Shown: one piece after another, positions 51,261 through 61,075 of the stretch
Layout: every line of letters starts with the position of its first letter
Numbering within the stretch: position 1 is the first letter of the stretch
From: Chryseobacterium taiwanense
Lineage (GTDB): Bacteria; Bacteroidota; Bacteroidia; Flavobacteriales; Weeksellaceae
Reading direction: 5' to 3'
NCBI RefSeq assembly: GCF_000813825.1
Contig: NZ_JWTA01000015.1
Coordinates: 1-64,000 of the forward strand
DNA: 64,000 nt
Translations under genes and position numbers: made by a program
The notes under the pieces: generated by a model
What the model saw: the letters and a program-made list of their open reading frames with translations, nothing else
Told to the model about the DNA's origin: nothing
Databases searched by the model: none

Positions 51261-52079
51261 TTATTCTTTAATAATTTTTTTCCTAATCATTTCTTTTCCA
51301 TCATCGATAAGAATCATATAAGTTCCTTTCGGAAGATCAGATAAATTGTATGATCCGGATGTATCGGTAAATGTTTTCACCATTTTTCCTGACATATCAA
51401 CTATAGAAATTTTCGAATTAGATTTTAGATCAGACTTGATGTAAAGATTGTCTTTTACAGGATTCGGATAGATCTGAAGCTTATCTTCATGCGAAATATC
51501 GGAAGTTGCCAACGCAGCACTTGTAATTGTTATATCATCAATTACAGCACCGTAAGAATAATCTCCAGCATCATTATACACAAACCTAAGCTGGAAATTA
51601 GCATTGATATAAGGTGTTAAATCAATGTTTGTAGCATTGTCATAAGAATTAACAACATACATAAAGGTATTAAAATCAATTCCCCATTGTCCGGAATCTC
51701 CTGCAGAGCTGAATACCTGAACCCAGGAAGTTCCGTTATAAACCTCGACTTTTACGGTAGAATCAAGGTCATAGATCATATTGGCATATTTAAATGATAA
51801 TTTGGGACTTGCCACCCCAACAAGATTGATAACCGGAGATACTAATCTTGCATTAGAATTAATACTTGTGGGACCTGCATTATCATCATCGAAAAAAGCA
51901 GCACCACTTGGAAAAGTTGCAAAACCTGACTGACTGCCAACTGCCCAATTAAAGGAACTATCCGGATTGTTGACTGTCCATCCTGAAGGCATTGAGCCTC
52001 CATTAAAATTCTCGGAAAACACTTGTGCATGAGATATTATTCCACAAGCTAACAAAAAGAAAAGTAATTGTTGTTTCAT
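51261..52079 (-). CDS. T9SS-sorted secreted protein with choice-of-anchor/MAM-like domain
   Basis: A 272-residue exported protein. After the signal (LLFFLLACGIISHAQ) comes a beta-sandwich of the choice-of-anchor J / MAM-like type: VFSENFNGGSMPSGWTVNNP, SPVINLVGVASPKLSFKY and DYSYGAVIDDITI. The C-terminal 75 residues are a type A type IX sorting domain: LQIYPNPVKDNLYIKS, ISIVDMSGKMVKTF and LPKGTYMILIDDGKEM. It is sent through the T9SS and anchored or released at the surface. Possibly an adhesin or sugar-binding protein. Confidence 0.9.
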   Translation of the reverse strand: MKQQLLFFLLACGIISHAQVFSENFNGGSMPSGWTVNNPDSSFNWAVGSQSGFATFPSGAAFFDDDNAGPTSINSNARLVSPVINLVGVASPKLSFKYANMIYDLDSTVKVEVYNGTSWVQVFSSAGDSGQWGIDFNTFMYVVNSYDNATNIDLTPYINANFQLRFVYNDAGDYSYGAVIDDITITSAALATSDISHEDKLQIYPNPVKDNLYIKSDLKSNSKISIVDMSGKMVKTFTDTSGSYNLSDLPKGTYMILIDDGKEMIRKKIIKE

Positions 52080-52174
52080 GGTAACATTTTAAGGTAGAAT
52101 AAATATAGTAAATTATTTTAAATCAACGAGATAAAAAATCACACAAAACATTCATTTCAAATAGGTTACAATAA

Positions 52175-52207
52175 AAAAAGCACTTCCAGATTTTGGAAGT
52201 GCTTTTT
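52175..52207. terminator. Terminator after sufS
   Basis: AAAAAGCACTTCCA (52175-52188) and TGGAAGTGCTTTTT (52194-52207) form a perfect 14-bp stem with a 5-nt loop, just past the sufS stop on the minus strand. Confidence 0.92.
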
Positions 52208-52228
52208 AAAATTTATTTTTTTTAAGAA

Positions 52229-53449
52229 TTAACTTAGCATTCGTTGAGCTTTTTTCACCCCTTCTACAAGTGAATCGATCTCACTGAAGGTATTGTAAAC
52301 TGCGAAGCTGGCTCTCACCGTTCCTGCAATATTAAAAAAGTTCATGATAGGCTGTGTACAGTGGTGTCCCGTTCTTACGGCAATTCCCATTTTATCAAGA
52401 ATCATTCCTACATCAGAAGAAATCCCCACTCCTTCAAGATTAAAGGAAACAACACCCGTTCTGTGAGCTTTTTCGCCGTATACTTTCAATCCTTCGATTT
52501 CCAACAGCTGTCTTTGAGCATATTCCAATAAAGCATTTTCATGATTCTGGATATTCTCCTGCCCTACTTTCTGAATAAAATCAATCGCAGCACCTAAAGC
52601 AATATTTCCTCCTACATTCGGAGTTCCTGCTTCAAATTTAAAAGGAAGTCCGGCGTAAGTAGTTCCGTCAAAAGAACACGTTGCAATCATTTCTCCTCCT
52701 CCATGAAATGGTGGCAGATCTTCAAGAACTTCCTGCTTTCCATATAAAATCCCTGTTCCCATCGGAGCATACATTTTATGACCTGAAAACACAAAGAAAT
52801 CACAATCCAATTTTTGAACATCGATTGTAAAATGTGGCGCAGACTGAGCGCCGTCAATTACGATATAAGCATTGGAATGGGCTCTTGTTTTTGCAATGAT
52901 TTCTTCAATAGGGTTTACAATTCCCAAAGCATTTGAAACCTGATTTACAGAAACAACTTTCGTTTTCTCACTTAAAAACTCATCTAATTTATCCAATTGA
53001 AGAATTCCATTCTCATCGATCGGAATGACTCTTAGTTTCGCTCCGGTTCTTTCACAAAGCAATTGCCATGGAACAATATTGGAATGATGCTCCAGATAAG
53101 AGATGATAATTTCATCATCTTTTTTTAATTTCTGAGTTAAAATATAAGAAATAAGGTTTAATCCTTCCGTTGTTCCTTTTGTGAAAATAACTTCAAAATC
53201 ATGTTTAGCATTGATGAATTTCTGGATCTTTCTTCTGGAAAGTTCCATTTCTTCTGTTGCTAATTGACTTAATGTATGAATTCCTCTATGTACATTCGCG
53301 TTAAGCTCTGTATAATATTTGTTCCAAACCTCTAAAACTGAATTAGGTTTTTGCGAGGTTGCTGCATTATCTAAGTAAACTAAAGGTTTACCATTCACCT
53401 TCTGATCTAATATAGAAAACTGACTTCTGATTTCCTGAATGTCAAACAT
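52229..53449 (-). CDS. sufS: Cysteine desulfurase SufS
   Basis: A 406-residue group II PLP desulfurase that takes sulfur from cysteine for Fe-S assembly. The PLP lysine is in VFSGHKMYAPMGTG, and the catalytic cysteine in RTGHHCTQPIM. YLDNAATSQKP is the conserved start. Last gene of the suf operon; a hairpin at 53535-53563 separates it from sufD. Confidence 0.96.
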   Translation of the reverse strand: MFDIQEIRSQFSILDQKVNGKPLVYLDNAATSQKPNSVLEVWNKYYTELNANVHRGIHTLSQLATEEMELSRRKIQKFINAKHDFEVIFTKGTTEGLNLISYILTQKLKKDDEIIISYLEHHSNIVPWQLLCERTGAKLRVIPIDENGILQLDKLDEFLSEKTKVVSVNQVSNALGIVNPIEEIIAKTRAHSNAYIVIDGAQSAPHFTIDVQKLDCDFFVFSGHKMYAPMGTGILYGKQEVLEDLPPFHGGGEMIATCSFDGTTYAGLPFKFEAGTPNVGGNIALGAAIDFIQKVGQENIQNHENALLEYAQRQLLEIEGLKVYGEKAHRTGVVSFNLEGVGISSDVGMILDKMGIAVRTGHHCTQPIMNFFNIAGTVRASFAVYNTFSEIDSLVEGVKKAQRMLS

Positions 53450-53534
53450 TTATTAAAATTTTAAATTAAAACGTTCTTATTTAGAACTCTTCAAATTTAC
53501 GGCTTTTTCTTAATACTTGCTGTTAAAGAAAAGC

Positions 53535-53563
53535 AAAAAGCACTTCAGATCGAAGTGCTTTTT
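53535..53563. terminator. Hairpin between sufD and sufS
   Basis: AAAAAGCACTTC (53535-53546) and GAAGTGCTTTTT (53552-53563) form a perfect 12-bp stem. The arms resemble the terminator after sufS (GCACTTC core), so it may attenuate rather than end transcription before sufS. Confidence 0.75.
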
Positions 53564-53581
53564 TATATTATCAAATACTGA

Positions 53582-54889
53582 TTAAAATTCAATATCTACT
53601 TCTAATTTCTCAGCCAAAAGCTTTGAAATTTTGTCTTTTAGTGGCTCAATATCGATATTCTGCATCGCATCGTTTGCGAAAGCATATAGAAGTAACGCCT
53701 GAGCTTCTTTTTTAGAGATCCCTCTTGCTCTCAAATAGAACAATGCATCTTCGTTTAACTGACCGACTGTACAACCGTGAGAACACTTCACATCGTCTGC
53801 AAAAATTTCAAGCTGAGGTTTTGTATCAATAGTAGCTCCTTCACTTAACAACACATTGTTGTTTTGCTGATATGCATTCGTTTTCTGAGCAATTTTATCT
53901 ACAAAAACTTTTCCGTTGAAAACCCCATGAGAATTTCCGTTGAAAATACCTTTGTAGTTCTGATAACTTTCACAGTTTGGCTGATTGTGGTGAACCGCAG
54001 TGTGGTGATCTACCAACTGATCTTTCCCAATAATCGTGATTCCGTTCATGAATGAATTGATATTCGATCCGTTCTGAATGAAATCTAAGTTATTTCTTAC
54101 CAATTTACCTCCGAAAGAGAATGTATTTACAGTCGTTAAACTGTCTTTTTCCTGTTTTGCGAACGTATTATCAATTAAGTAAGAAGTATCGTTATCGTTT
54201 TGTAATTTATGCCAGTCTGCTTTTGCATTCGGATACGTGAAAATTTCAGTCACAGAGTTTGTCAACACATACGTATTGTCAAAATTGTGGTGACTTTCAA
54301 TGATTTCCACTTTTGCTCCTTCGTCTACGATTAATAAGTTTCTCGTGTTGTAGAATGTATTTTCTTCCTGATTCTGAGAAATGTAGAAAACGTGGATAGG
54401 CTTTTCAATCACAACATTTTTAGGAACTTTCAAAAAGAAACCATACTTGCAATAAGCCTGATTCAAATTCGTGAAAGCCGATTTATCTGCAGCAATTGTA
54501 TTAAAATATTTTTCAAAAATATCTCTGTGTTTCTCATCATTCAATGCGTAATTAAATGAAAGAAATTCAACATTTTCAATCGATACTTTAGATAACTCTT
54601 TATGAAGTTTACCGTTTACGAACGTAATCCAGTCAAAGTTTTCTTCACCTAAGTGCAATTCATCTAATTGCTCTTTAGTGATATTATGACTTTCTTTCGG
54701 GAAAAAGTTATATCCTTTTTCAGTAATCTCCTTTAGGTTGGTATATTTATATTCTTCGTCTTTTTTAGTAGGAAAACCAAGTTTCTCAAATCTTTGAAGA
54801 GCCGCTTTTCTATCATCATCCAGAAATCTGTGACGAAGACTCTCCAAAAATTCATTATGATTTTCTATAACTTGTTCTTTTAATGCCAT
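53582..54889 (-). CDS. sufD: Fe-S assembly scaffold SufD
   Basis: A 435-residue beta-helix subunit of the SufBCD scaffold. The family end is clear: LEIFADDVKCSHGCTVGQLN, then FYLRARGISKKEAQALLLYA. I start at 54889 (MALKEQVIEN) rather than nine codons upstream, matching the usual N terminus. It pairs with SufB on the ATPase SufC. Confidence 0.94.
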   Translation of the reverse strand: MALKEQVIENHNEFLESLRHRFLDDDRKAALQRFEKLGFPTKKDEEYKYTNLKEITEKGYNFFPKESHNITKEQLDELHLGEENFDWITFVNGKLHKELSKVSIENVEFLSFNYALNDEKHRDIFEKYFNTIAADKSAFTNLNQAYCKYGFFLKVPKNVVIEKPIHVFYISQNQEENTFYNTRNLLIVDEGAKVEIIESHHNFDNTYVLTNSVTEIFTYPNAKADWHKLQNDNDTSYLIDNTFAKQEKDSLTTVNTFSFGGKLVRNNLDFIQNGSNINSFMNGITIIGKDQLVDHHTAVHHNQPNCESYQNYKGIFNGNSHGVFNGKVFVDKIAQKTNAYQQNNNVLLSEGATIDTKPQLEIFADDVKCSHGCTVGQLNEDALFYLRARGISKKEAQALLLYAFANDAMQNIDIEPLKDKISKLLAEKLEVDIEF

Positions 54890-54940
54890 TACTGGTATAT
54901 CTGTGGTTTGCACCATTTTTCTTTTTATTTGAGCTAAAAT

Positions 54941-55018
54941 ATTGTCATTCCGAGGAACGAGGAATCTAATTTTTATTAGAGATTCTTCATTTCGCTATGC
55001 TTCATTCTGAATGACAAT
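54941..55018. repeat. Palindromic CATTCCG-type element between sufC and sufD
   Basis: ATTGTCATTC (54941-54950) and GAATGACAAT (55009-55018) are inverted ends; inside, AATCTAAT and ATTAGAGATT pair again. It is a relative of the element at 50315-50392 inserted inside an operon. Confidence 0.75.
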
Positions 55019-55050
55019 GAGAAATTTTTAATCTCCGAAATTTTTTCTTC

Positions 55051-55794
55051 TTAGTTAAGAAGCCAGTCGTACCCTTTTTCTTCAAGCTCCAAAGCAAGAG
55101 ATTTATCACCTGTTTTGATGATTTTTCCGTTTGCCAAAACGTGAACGAAGTCAGGTTGGATATAATTAAGCAATCTTTGATAGTGAGTAATCAAAAGAAC
55201 CGCATTTCCTTCATTTTTGAATGCATTTACACCATCTGCAACGATTCTCAATGCATCGATATCTAATCCTGAATCAGTTTCATCAAGAATAGCCAATTTC
55301 GGATCTAGCATCATCATCTGGAAGATCTCGTTTCTTTTCTTTTCACCTCCTGAGAATCCCTCATTTAATGATCTTGAAAGGAAATCTTTTTTGATTCCTA
55401 ATTGCTCAGATTTTTCACGAATCATCGCCAACATTTCTTTTGCAGGCATTTCTCCCAATCCGTTTGCTTTTCTGTTTTCATTCATCGCAGCTTTGATGAA
55501 ATTCGTTACAGAAACTCCCGGAATTTCTACCGGATATTGGAAAGAAAGGAAAATTCCTTTGTGAGCTCTTTCTTCAGGAGCATCTTCGATGATATCTTCA
55601 CCTCTGAAAATGATTTCTCCGTCTGTAACCTCATAATCTTCTTTTCCTGCAATCACAGAAGAAAGAGTAGATTTACCAGCTCCGTTCGGCCCCATGATAG
55701 CGTGAACTTCACCTGGTTTTATTTCAAGATTGATACCTTTTAAAATTTCTGCGCCATCTTCAATTTTGGCGTGCAAGTTTTTTATATTTAACAT
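55051..55794 (-). CDS. sufC: Fe-S assembly ATPase SufC
   Basis: A 247-residue ABC-type ATPase with Walker A GPNGAGKSTL, signature LNEGFSGGEKKRNE and Walker B LAILDETDSGLDIDAL. It drives the SufBD scaffold. No membrane part, as expected. Confidence 0.96.
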   Translation of the reverse strand: MLNIKNLHAKIEDGAEILKGINLEIKPGEVHAIMGPNGAGKSTLSSVIAGKEDYEVTDGEIIFRGEDIIEDAPEERAHKGIFLSFQYPVEIPGVSVTNFIKAAMNENRKANGLGEMPAKEMLAMIREKSEQLGIKKDFLSRSLNEGFSGGEKKRNEIFQMMMLDPKLAILDETDSGLDIDALRIVADGVNAFKNEGNAVLLITHYQRLLNYIQPDFVHVLANGKIIKTGDKSLALELEEKGYDWLLN

Positions 55795-55933
55795 ACATTC
55801 AAATTTATCGCAAGGTCAAACTTTGAGTATATCCTTTGTAACACTAAACCACAATTAACAAAGGCATTAACGCTAGCGAATGAAATATTATTTTTTTATT
55901 TTTTATCTTAATTCCCTTTTCAATAAACTAAGA

Positions 55934-57382
55934 TTATCCTACAGATCCTTCTAAAGAAATCTCAAGTAATTTTTGAGCTTCAATAGCAAATTCCATTGGT
56001 AATTTATTTAAGACTTCTTTACTGAAACCATTTACGATCAAAGCAATTGCTCTTTCCGTATCGATTCCTCTTTGGTTACAGTAGAAAATCTGGTCTTCCC
56101 CGATTTTTGAAGTTGTTGCTTCGTGTTCCAATTGTGCAGAGGGATCTTTGATCTCGATATAAGGGAAAGTATGTGCTCCACATTCGTTACCCATCAATAA
56201 AGAGTCACACTGAGAGAAGTTTCTTGCTCCTTTTGCAGTTGGCATTACTTTTACCAACCCTCTGTATGAATTCTGAGATTTTCCTGCAGAAATACCTTTA
56301 GAAATAATCGTAGATTTTGTATTCTTTCCAATATGGATCATCTTTGTCCCTGTATCGGCATACTGATGATTGTTGGTTACTGCGATTGAATAAAATTCAC
56401 CTACAGAATTATCTCCTTTCAAAATACATGAAGGATATTTCCAAGTCACCGCAGAACCTGTTTCAACCTGAGTCCAAGAGATTTTTGCATTCTTTTCGCA
56501 AAGTCCTCTTTTCGTTACAAAATTGAAAACTCCACCTTTTCCTTCTTCATTTCCCGGATACCAGTTCTGAACCGTTGAATATTTGATTTCAGCATTATCC
56601 ATTGCGATCAACTCAACAACAGCTGCGTGAAGCTGGTTTTCATCTCTCGATGGTGCTGTACATCCTTCAAGATAAGAAACATAACTTCCTTCGTCAGCAA
56701 TTACAAGCGTTCTTTCAAACTGACCTGTTCCTGCCTGATTGATACGGAAATACGTAGACAATTCCATTGGACATTTTACTCCTTTTGGAATGTAACAGAA
56801 GCTTCCGTCAGAGAATACTGCAGAATTTAATGCTGCATAGAAGTTATCTCCTCTAGGAACTACTTTCCCAAGATATTTTCTTACTAAATCCGGATGATTT
56901 TTAATAGCCTCAGAAATTGAACAGAAAATGATTCCTTTTTCCATCAATGTATCCTGAAAAGTTGTCTTTACAGAAACCGAGTCTATTACGATATCTACCG
57001 CAACGCCAGAAAGTCTTTTTTGCTCCTCGATATTGATTCCTAATTTTTCAAAAGTCTTCAATAACTCAGGATCAACTTCATCTAAGCTTTCCAATTCCGG
57101 CTTAGCTTTTGGTGCTGCGTAATATTTAATCGCCTGAAAATCCGGTTTTTCATATTTAATATTAGCCCATTCCGGCTCTACCATTTTCAACCAGATTCTG
57201 AAAGATTCCAAACGCCATTCTGTCATCCATTCCGGTTCCTCTTTTTTAGCAGAAATCGCACGGACAATATCTTCATTTAAACCCGTCGGGAAATCTTCAT
57301 AATCGATTTTCGTTTCCCAACCGAATTCATATTTTTTATTTTCTAGATCGACTCTTAGATCGTCTTCAGTATATTTACTCAT
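55934..57382 (-). CDS. sufB: Fe-S assembly scaffold SufB
   Basis: A 482-residue scaffold protein on which the cluster is built. [20 protein letters not shown] and the C-terminal [20 protein letters not shown] are conserved SufB segments; the latter holds the cysteine/histidine region. Typical length. A 139-bp gap separates it from sufC. Confidence 0.96.
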   Translation of the reverse strand: MSKYTEDDLRVDLENKKYEFGWETKIDYEDFPTGLNEDIVRAISAKKEEPEWMTEWRLESFRIWLKMVEPEWANIKYEKPDFQAIKYYAAPKAKPELESLDEVDPELLKTFEKLGINIEEQKRLSGVAVDIVIDSVSVKTTFQDTLMEKGIIFCSISEAIKNHPDLVRKYLGKVVPRGDNFYAALNSAVFSDGSFCYIPKGVKCPMELSTYFRINQAGTGQFERTLVIADEGSYVSYLEGCTAPSRDENQLHAAVVELIAMDNAEIKYSTVQNWYPGNEEGKGGVFNFVTKRGLCEKNAKISWTQVETGSAVTWKYPSCILKGDNSVGEFYSIAVTNNHQYADTGTKMIHIGKNTKSTIISKGISAGKSQNSYRGLVKVMPTAKGARNFSQCDSLLMGNECGAHTFPYIEIKDPSAQLEHEATTSKIGEDQIFYCNQRGIDTERAIALIVNGFSKEVLNKLPMEFAIEAQKLLEISLEGSVG

Positions 57383-57450
57383 TACTTTTTTTTAGATTTC
57401 AGATGTTAGATTTCAGAGTTTCGTCTGATTTCCTTTATCTAATGTCTTTT

Positions 57451-57780
57451 CTATAAAGAAAAACTTTCTCCGCATCCACATGTTCTTGATGCGTTTGGAT
57501 TGTTAAAAACAAATCCTTTTCCATTCAAACCTCCAGAATACTCTAGAATTGTTCCTGCCAAATAGAGGATTGATTTTTTATCTACAATAATTTTAATGTC
57601 ATTGTCTTCAAAAACCTGATCTGTATCTGTTTTCTCGTTGTCAAACTTCAAAACATACTCTAAACCAGAGCATCCTCCGCTTTTCACCCCAACTCTTATA
57701 TAGTCTTCAAAAGGTTTAAAACCATCTTCTGTCATCAGTTGGATGGCTTTCGCTTTTGCTTGATCTGATACTTTTATCAT
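57451..57780 (-). CDS. sufA: A-type Fe-S carrier (SufA/IscA/ErpA-like)
   Basis: A 109-residue A-type carrier with the three ligand cysteines visible: GVKSGGCSGLEY and SRTCGCGESF. It moves clusters from the SufBCD scaffold to target enzymes. First gene of the suf operon, with a -7 box at 57810-57817. The name sufA is by position; iscA or erpA are alternatives. Confidence 0.9.
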   Translation of the reverse strand: MIKVSDQAKAKAIQLMTEDGFKPFEDYIRVGVKSGGCSGLEYVLKFDNEKTDTDQVFEDNDIKIIVDKKSILYLAGTILEYSGGLNGKGFVFNNPNASRTCGCGESFSL

Positions 57781-57809
57781 TGTATTTATTTAGAATGATT
57801 TACTTTCTG

Positions 57810-57817
57810 CAAAAATA
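57810..57817 (-). promoter_or_regulatory. -7 box (TATTTTTG) of the suf operon
   Basis: Minus-strand match to TAnnTTTG, 30 bp before the sufA start. Confidence 0.5.
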
Positions 57818-57997
57818 CGAACTAATTTCCGCAATCTCAAATTGAAGATATCTATTTTAATGATTCTGTTATTAATAAGATCTTTCTTAATAGGGTTGCT
57901 AATGTTAAAAAATGTATAAATTTTCGCCTTCAAATCTGCAAATTCCGTTTTTGATTTAACTTTGAGCAGTATTTTTTATCTATTAAAAAAATTAACA

Positions 57998-58912
57998 ATG
58001 AAACAGAAATTGCTTGTTTTTTTTGTATTGTTTTCATTAATAAAGTCCTATGGGCAGACAACGCGATATATTTATGAAACTTCAGTAAATCCTGATTCCA
58101 TCAATCTGGTGACCATGAAAACGGAGAGAACCTTCTTAGATATTAAAGCAAATCGATCTTTATTTATCAGCGAAAATAAATTAATCCGGGATTCTTTATT
58201 TGCGACTTTTAAGCCTGAAGAAAAAGGAAGTAAGAAAAAAGAGAACAAAGATTTTTCAAAATCAGGAAAGATAAAAAGACCTGAAGCTACTTTTTTTGAA
58301 TATTTCATCACAAAAGATATTCCTGAGCAAAAAGTCTATTACCATGACAGAGTGGGTGGAAAACAGATTTATTATCCGGAAGACCGCCCGATAAAATGGG
58401 AAATTACTAATGAATCCGGAAAACAAAACGGATATCCTGCTCAGAAAGCAGTTGCTAATTTTGGAGGAAGAATCTGGACGGCTTGGTTTACAAAAGATAT
58501 TAGTATTTCCGACGGACCTTATAAATTTTCAGGTTTACCCGGACTTATCGTAAAACTGGAGGATGACAAAGGGGATTATAGATTTGATCTTGTAAAAAAA
58601 ATCATCTTACAAAACTCTTTTGAAGAAACAACTAATCCTGACGCAAAACTAAGCACAAGGATTAATTTTCAGGGAGATAAAGCGGCGTTGGAGTTGGAAT
58701 CGATGAAAGGAAGAAAAAACATGCTCGGAAACGGAGCCGGAATGCAAAATTTCGGAGGCGGCAGAAGACACGGAGGAGGAATGAATGGCGGTGGTATGGG
58801 ACAACATCCAGGAGGAATGGGAGGCGATATGCCGATGCCCAATATGAATTCGGAAAGTGGCAGTTCTCCAATGATGAACACCGCTCCTCAAAACCCAATT
58901 GAATTAAGATAA
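57998..58912 (+). CDS. GLPGLI-family secreted protein 1
   Basis: A 304-residue exported protein (signal LLVFFVLFSLIKSYGQ). The family motif is in GPYKFSGLPGLIVKLEDDKG, followed by YRFDLVKK. The C-terminal 65 residues are rich in Gly, Met and His (RRHGGGMNGGGMGQHPGGM) and might bind metal. I start at ATG 57998: the longer frame opens with TTG at 57962, which overlaps a TAACTTTG -7 box (57957-57964). It forms a pair with the next gene. The family function is unknown. Confidence 0.88.
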   Translation: MKQKLLVFFVLFSLIKSYGQTTRYIYETSVNPDSINLVTMKTERTFLDIKANRSLFISENKLIRDSLFATFKPEEKGSKKKENKDFSKSGKIKRPEATFFEYFITKDIPEQKVYYHDRVGGKQIYYPEDRPIKWEITNESGKQNGYPAQKAVANFGGRIWTAWFTKDISISDGPYKFSGLPGLIVKLEDDKGDYRFDLVKKIILQNSFEETTNPDAKLSTRINFQGDKAALELESMKGRKNMLGNGAGMQNFGGGRRHGGGMNGGGMGQHPGGMGGDMPMPNMNSESGSSPMMNTAPQNPIELR

Positions 58913-58925
58913 AAAATATAAATAA

Positions 58926-59768
58926 ATGAAAAAGTTAGGAATTATAGCTTTAGCGTTGTTCATGCAGACTGCTTTTGCACAAGCCAACAGATTTGTGTAT
59001 CAGGTGACCATGAAACCAGACGCTTCTAATAAAAATGACATTAAAACCGAAAATGCCTATTTAGATATTTCGGCAGAAAAATCTCTTTTCTATTCTGAAA
59101 ACAGGGTTAAAAGAGACTCTATTATGCAAAAAGCCTTTCAAGGTGGCGGCGGAAGAGGAAGCTTCAACAGAGATCAAATGGAAAGCCTAAGATCAAACAT
59201 CAACTACTCTATTGAAAAGGATAAAGAAAATCAGAAAACGATTTATAAAGACCGATTAGGAAGAGATATCTATGTATACGAGGAAGACCGCCCTATTAAC
59301 TGGAAAATTTCTTCAGAAACGACTAAAATAGGTGATTATAAAGTTCAAAAAGCAGAAACGGATTTTGGAGGTAGAAAATGGACTGTATGGTTTACAACAG
59401 ATCTACCGTATCAAGATGGCCCTTATAAATTCAGTGGACTTCCAGGACTTGTTGTAAAGGCTGAGGACGACAAAGGAGATTATTCTTTTGACTTAATGAA
59501 AAATTACAAAATCGCTGAAATCCCAGCTTTAAATCAGTTTGGAACCGTGATCAAAGTAAAAAGAGCAGATTTTGTAAAGCAACAGGAAAAATTTAAAACC
59601 GATCCAATGTCATTCATGAATCAAGGTGGTGGCGGTGGAATTGGTGCACCGATGAGAATTGGCGGCGGTGGCGGTGGAAACCAAAACCCGGGTGATATGA
59701 GAAAGAGAATGGAAGAGAGAGTAAAAGATGAAGCCAAAAGAAACAGCAACCCTATAGAAATTCAATAA
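58926..59768 (+). CDS. GLPGLI-family secreted protein 2
   Basis: A 280-residue paralogue of the preceding protein, 13 bp downstream and surely co-transcribed. Signal GIIALALFMQTAFAQ, motif GPYKFSGLPGLVVKAEDDKG, and glycine-rich tail (GGGGGIGAPMRIGGGGGGNQ). The tail lacks the Met/His content of its partner. Likely envelope proteins in the same complex or pathway. Confidence 0.9.
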   Translation: MKKLGIIALALFMQTAFAQANRFVYQVTMKPDASNKNDIKTENAYLDISAEKSLFYSENRVKRDSIMQKAFQGGGGRGSFNRDQMESLRSNINYSIEKDKENQKTIYKDRLGRDIYVYEEDRPINWKISSETTKIGDYKVQKAETDFGGRKWTVWFTTDLPYQDGPYKFSGLPGLVVKAEDDKGDYSFDLMKNYKIAEIPALNQFGTVIKVKRADFVKQQEKFKTDPMSFMNQGGGGGIGAPMRIGGGGGGNQNPGDMRKRMEERVKDEAKRNSNPIEIQ

Positions 59769-59774
59769 AACAAA

Positions 59775-59800
59775 AATCCTGAAGAAAATTCTTCAGGATT
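59775..59800. terminator. Bidirectional terminator
   Basis: AATCCTGAAG (59775-59784) pairs with CTTCAGGATT (59791-59800), then TTTTT, between converging genes. Confidence 0.88.
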
Positions 59801-59811
59801 TTTTATTTCGA

Positions 59812-60672
59812 TTAATTACTTAAAAGCTGATTGAAGGTATTCCCTTGTCGGATATCTCCGGTATTGTATCCTTTCATAAACCACTCTTTACGCTGAGCTG
59901 AAGATCCGTGAGTAAAGCTTTCTTGGTTGACATATCCTTGTGATCTTTTTTGAATATTATCATCTCCCACCGCTTCTGCAGCATCTATCGCAGACTGAAT
60001 ATCTCCCGGTTCCAATATACGTTCTCTGTTATCCGTTTGTTTTGCCCAAAGTCCCGCATAAAAGTCTGCCTGAAGCTCTGTAGCAACGGAAACTTTATTC
60101 ACCTGTGCTTCGGAATAGTTTCCACTTGTTCTTACTTTATCGGTTTCACCCAGCGTTCCCAAAAGATTCTGTACATGATGTCCCATTTCGTGAGCCATTA
60201 CGTAAGCGATGGAAAATTCGGTTACCTTAGCTCCGAAACGCTGTTCCAATTCTTTAAAAAAACTCATATCCATATACACCGTCTGATCTGCCGGACAATA
60301 AAAAGGCCCCATTGCAGATTGAGCTGTTCCACATCCTGATTGTGTTGTATTCTCAAATAAAACGACTCTTGCCGGTTGATATTTCAATCCGTTTTCCGCG
60401 AAAACTTTAGTCCAGGTTTCTTCATTTTCAGCAGTTACCATTTCTACAAATTCTCTTATTTTAAGCTCATTCTCGTTAAGTTGTCTTTGTTCAGTTGCTG
60501 CTCCTCCACTTCCCATACTTCCTGAAGAAAGAATAGAAGAAGGATCGCCTCCCAGAAAAAATACAATCGCTGCAATGATAAGAGTTCCAAGCCCCCCTCC
60601 TACAATTGCTCCGCCACTGCCAGAACCTCTTCTGTCTTCTACGTTGCCGCTTCTATCGTCTGTCCATTTCAT
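59812..60672 (-). CDS. Neutral zinc metallopeptidase (YpfJ family)
   Basis: A 286-residue membrane-anchored protein: a basic start (MKWTDDRSGNVEDRRG), one span after a Gly-rich hinge (LGTLIIAAIVFFLGG) and a zinc domain with YVMAHEMGHHVQNLLG, the HExxH motif. ELQADFYAGLWAKQ supplies the third ligand. Characteristic of the YpfJ/zinc_peptidase group; substrates unknown. Active site outside the inner membrane. Confidence 0.92.
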   Translation of the reverse strand: MKWTDDRSGNVEDRRGSGSGGAIVGGGLGTLIIAAIVFFLGGDPSSILSSGSMGSGGAATEQRQLNENELKIREFVEMVTAENEETWTKVFAENGLKYQPARVVLFENTTQSGCGTAQSAMGPFYCPADQTVYMDMSFFKELEQRFGAKVTEFSIAYVMAHEMGHHVQNLLGTLGETDKVRTSGNYSEAQVNKVSVATELQADFYAGLWAKQTDNRERILEPGDIQSAIDAAEAVGDDNIQKRSQGYVNQESFTHGSSAQRKEWFMKGYNTGDIRQGNTFNQLLSN

Positions 60673-60751
60673 ATTTAAGTTTTTATTTTATATGTAAATT
60701 TAAAATAATATCATTACTAAATAATTACTTTTGTGAAAAATTAAAACTAAA

Positions 60752-61075
60752 GTGAAAAAAATTCAAATTTTCCTTTTATTATTGGGAGTATTGAGCTTAC
60801 AGTCTTGTAATGAAGAATATAAAGAAGATGAAGTAAACAGCATCGACAAAAATGCATCTATCGAAACAGAACTTTCTGTAAAGCATATCGACTCCGCAGA
60901 TGTTTTAATCACCAAACATAAAATCTGGAAAAACAACAAACTTTTCAAAGAGATTATCAAGACCGATACGATTCCTTCTTTGGGAGATACTCTCGTGAGT
61001 GGTGAGAACAAGGAGGGTTATGATCAGACTGCAAAAACCAAAAAAGATTACGAATTTTATATCACCGTTCAGTAA
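60752..61075 (+). CDS. Small lipoprotein (107 aa)
   Basis: A signal ending in LSLQSCNEEY predicts a lipoprotein with Cys at about residue 19. The rest is charged and probably periplasmic; no domain recognised. TACTTTTG at 60726-60733 is a likely -7 box. Its stop overlaps the next start by one base, and the three genes to 62537 form one operon. Confidence 0.7.
   Translation: MKKIQIFLLLLGVLSLQSCNEEYKEDEVNSIDKNASIETELSVKHIDSADVLITKHKIWKNNKLFKEIIKTDTIPSLGDTLVSGENKEGYDQTAKTKKDYEFYITVQ

Noticed and set aside
57962..57997. TTG start for the first GLPGLI gene
   Set aside because: It overlaps the likely -7 box TAACTTTG; ATG 57998 gives a normal signal peptide.
58649..58898. Minus-strand open frames over the Gly/Met-rich tail
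   Set aside because: Long antisense frames arise from the biased GGN/ATG codons of the real gene and lack any start context or family resemblance.
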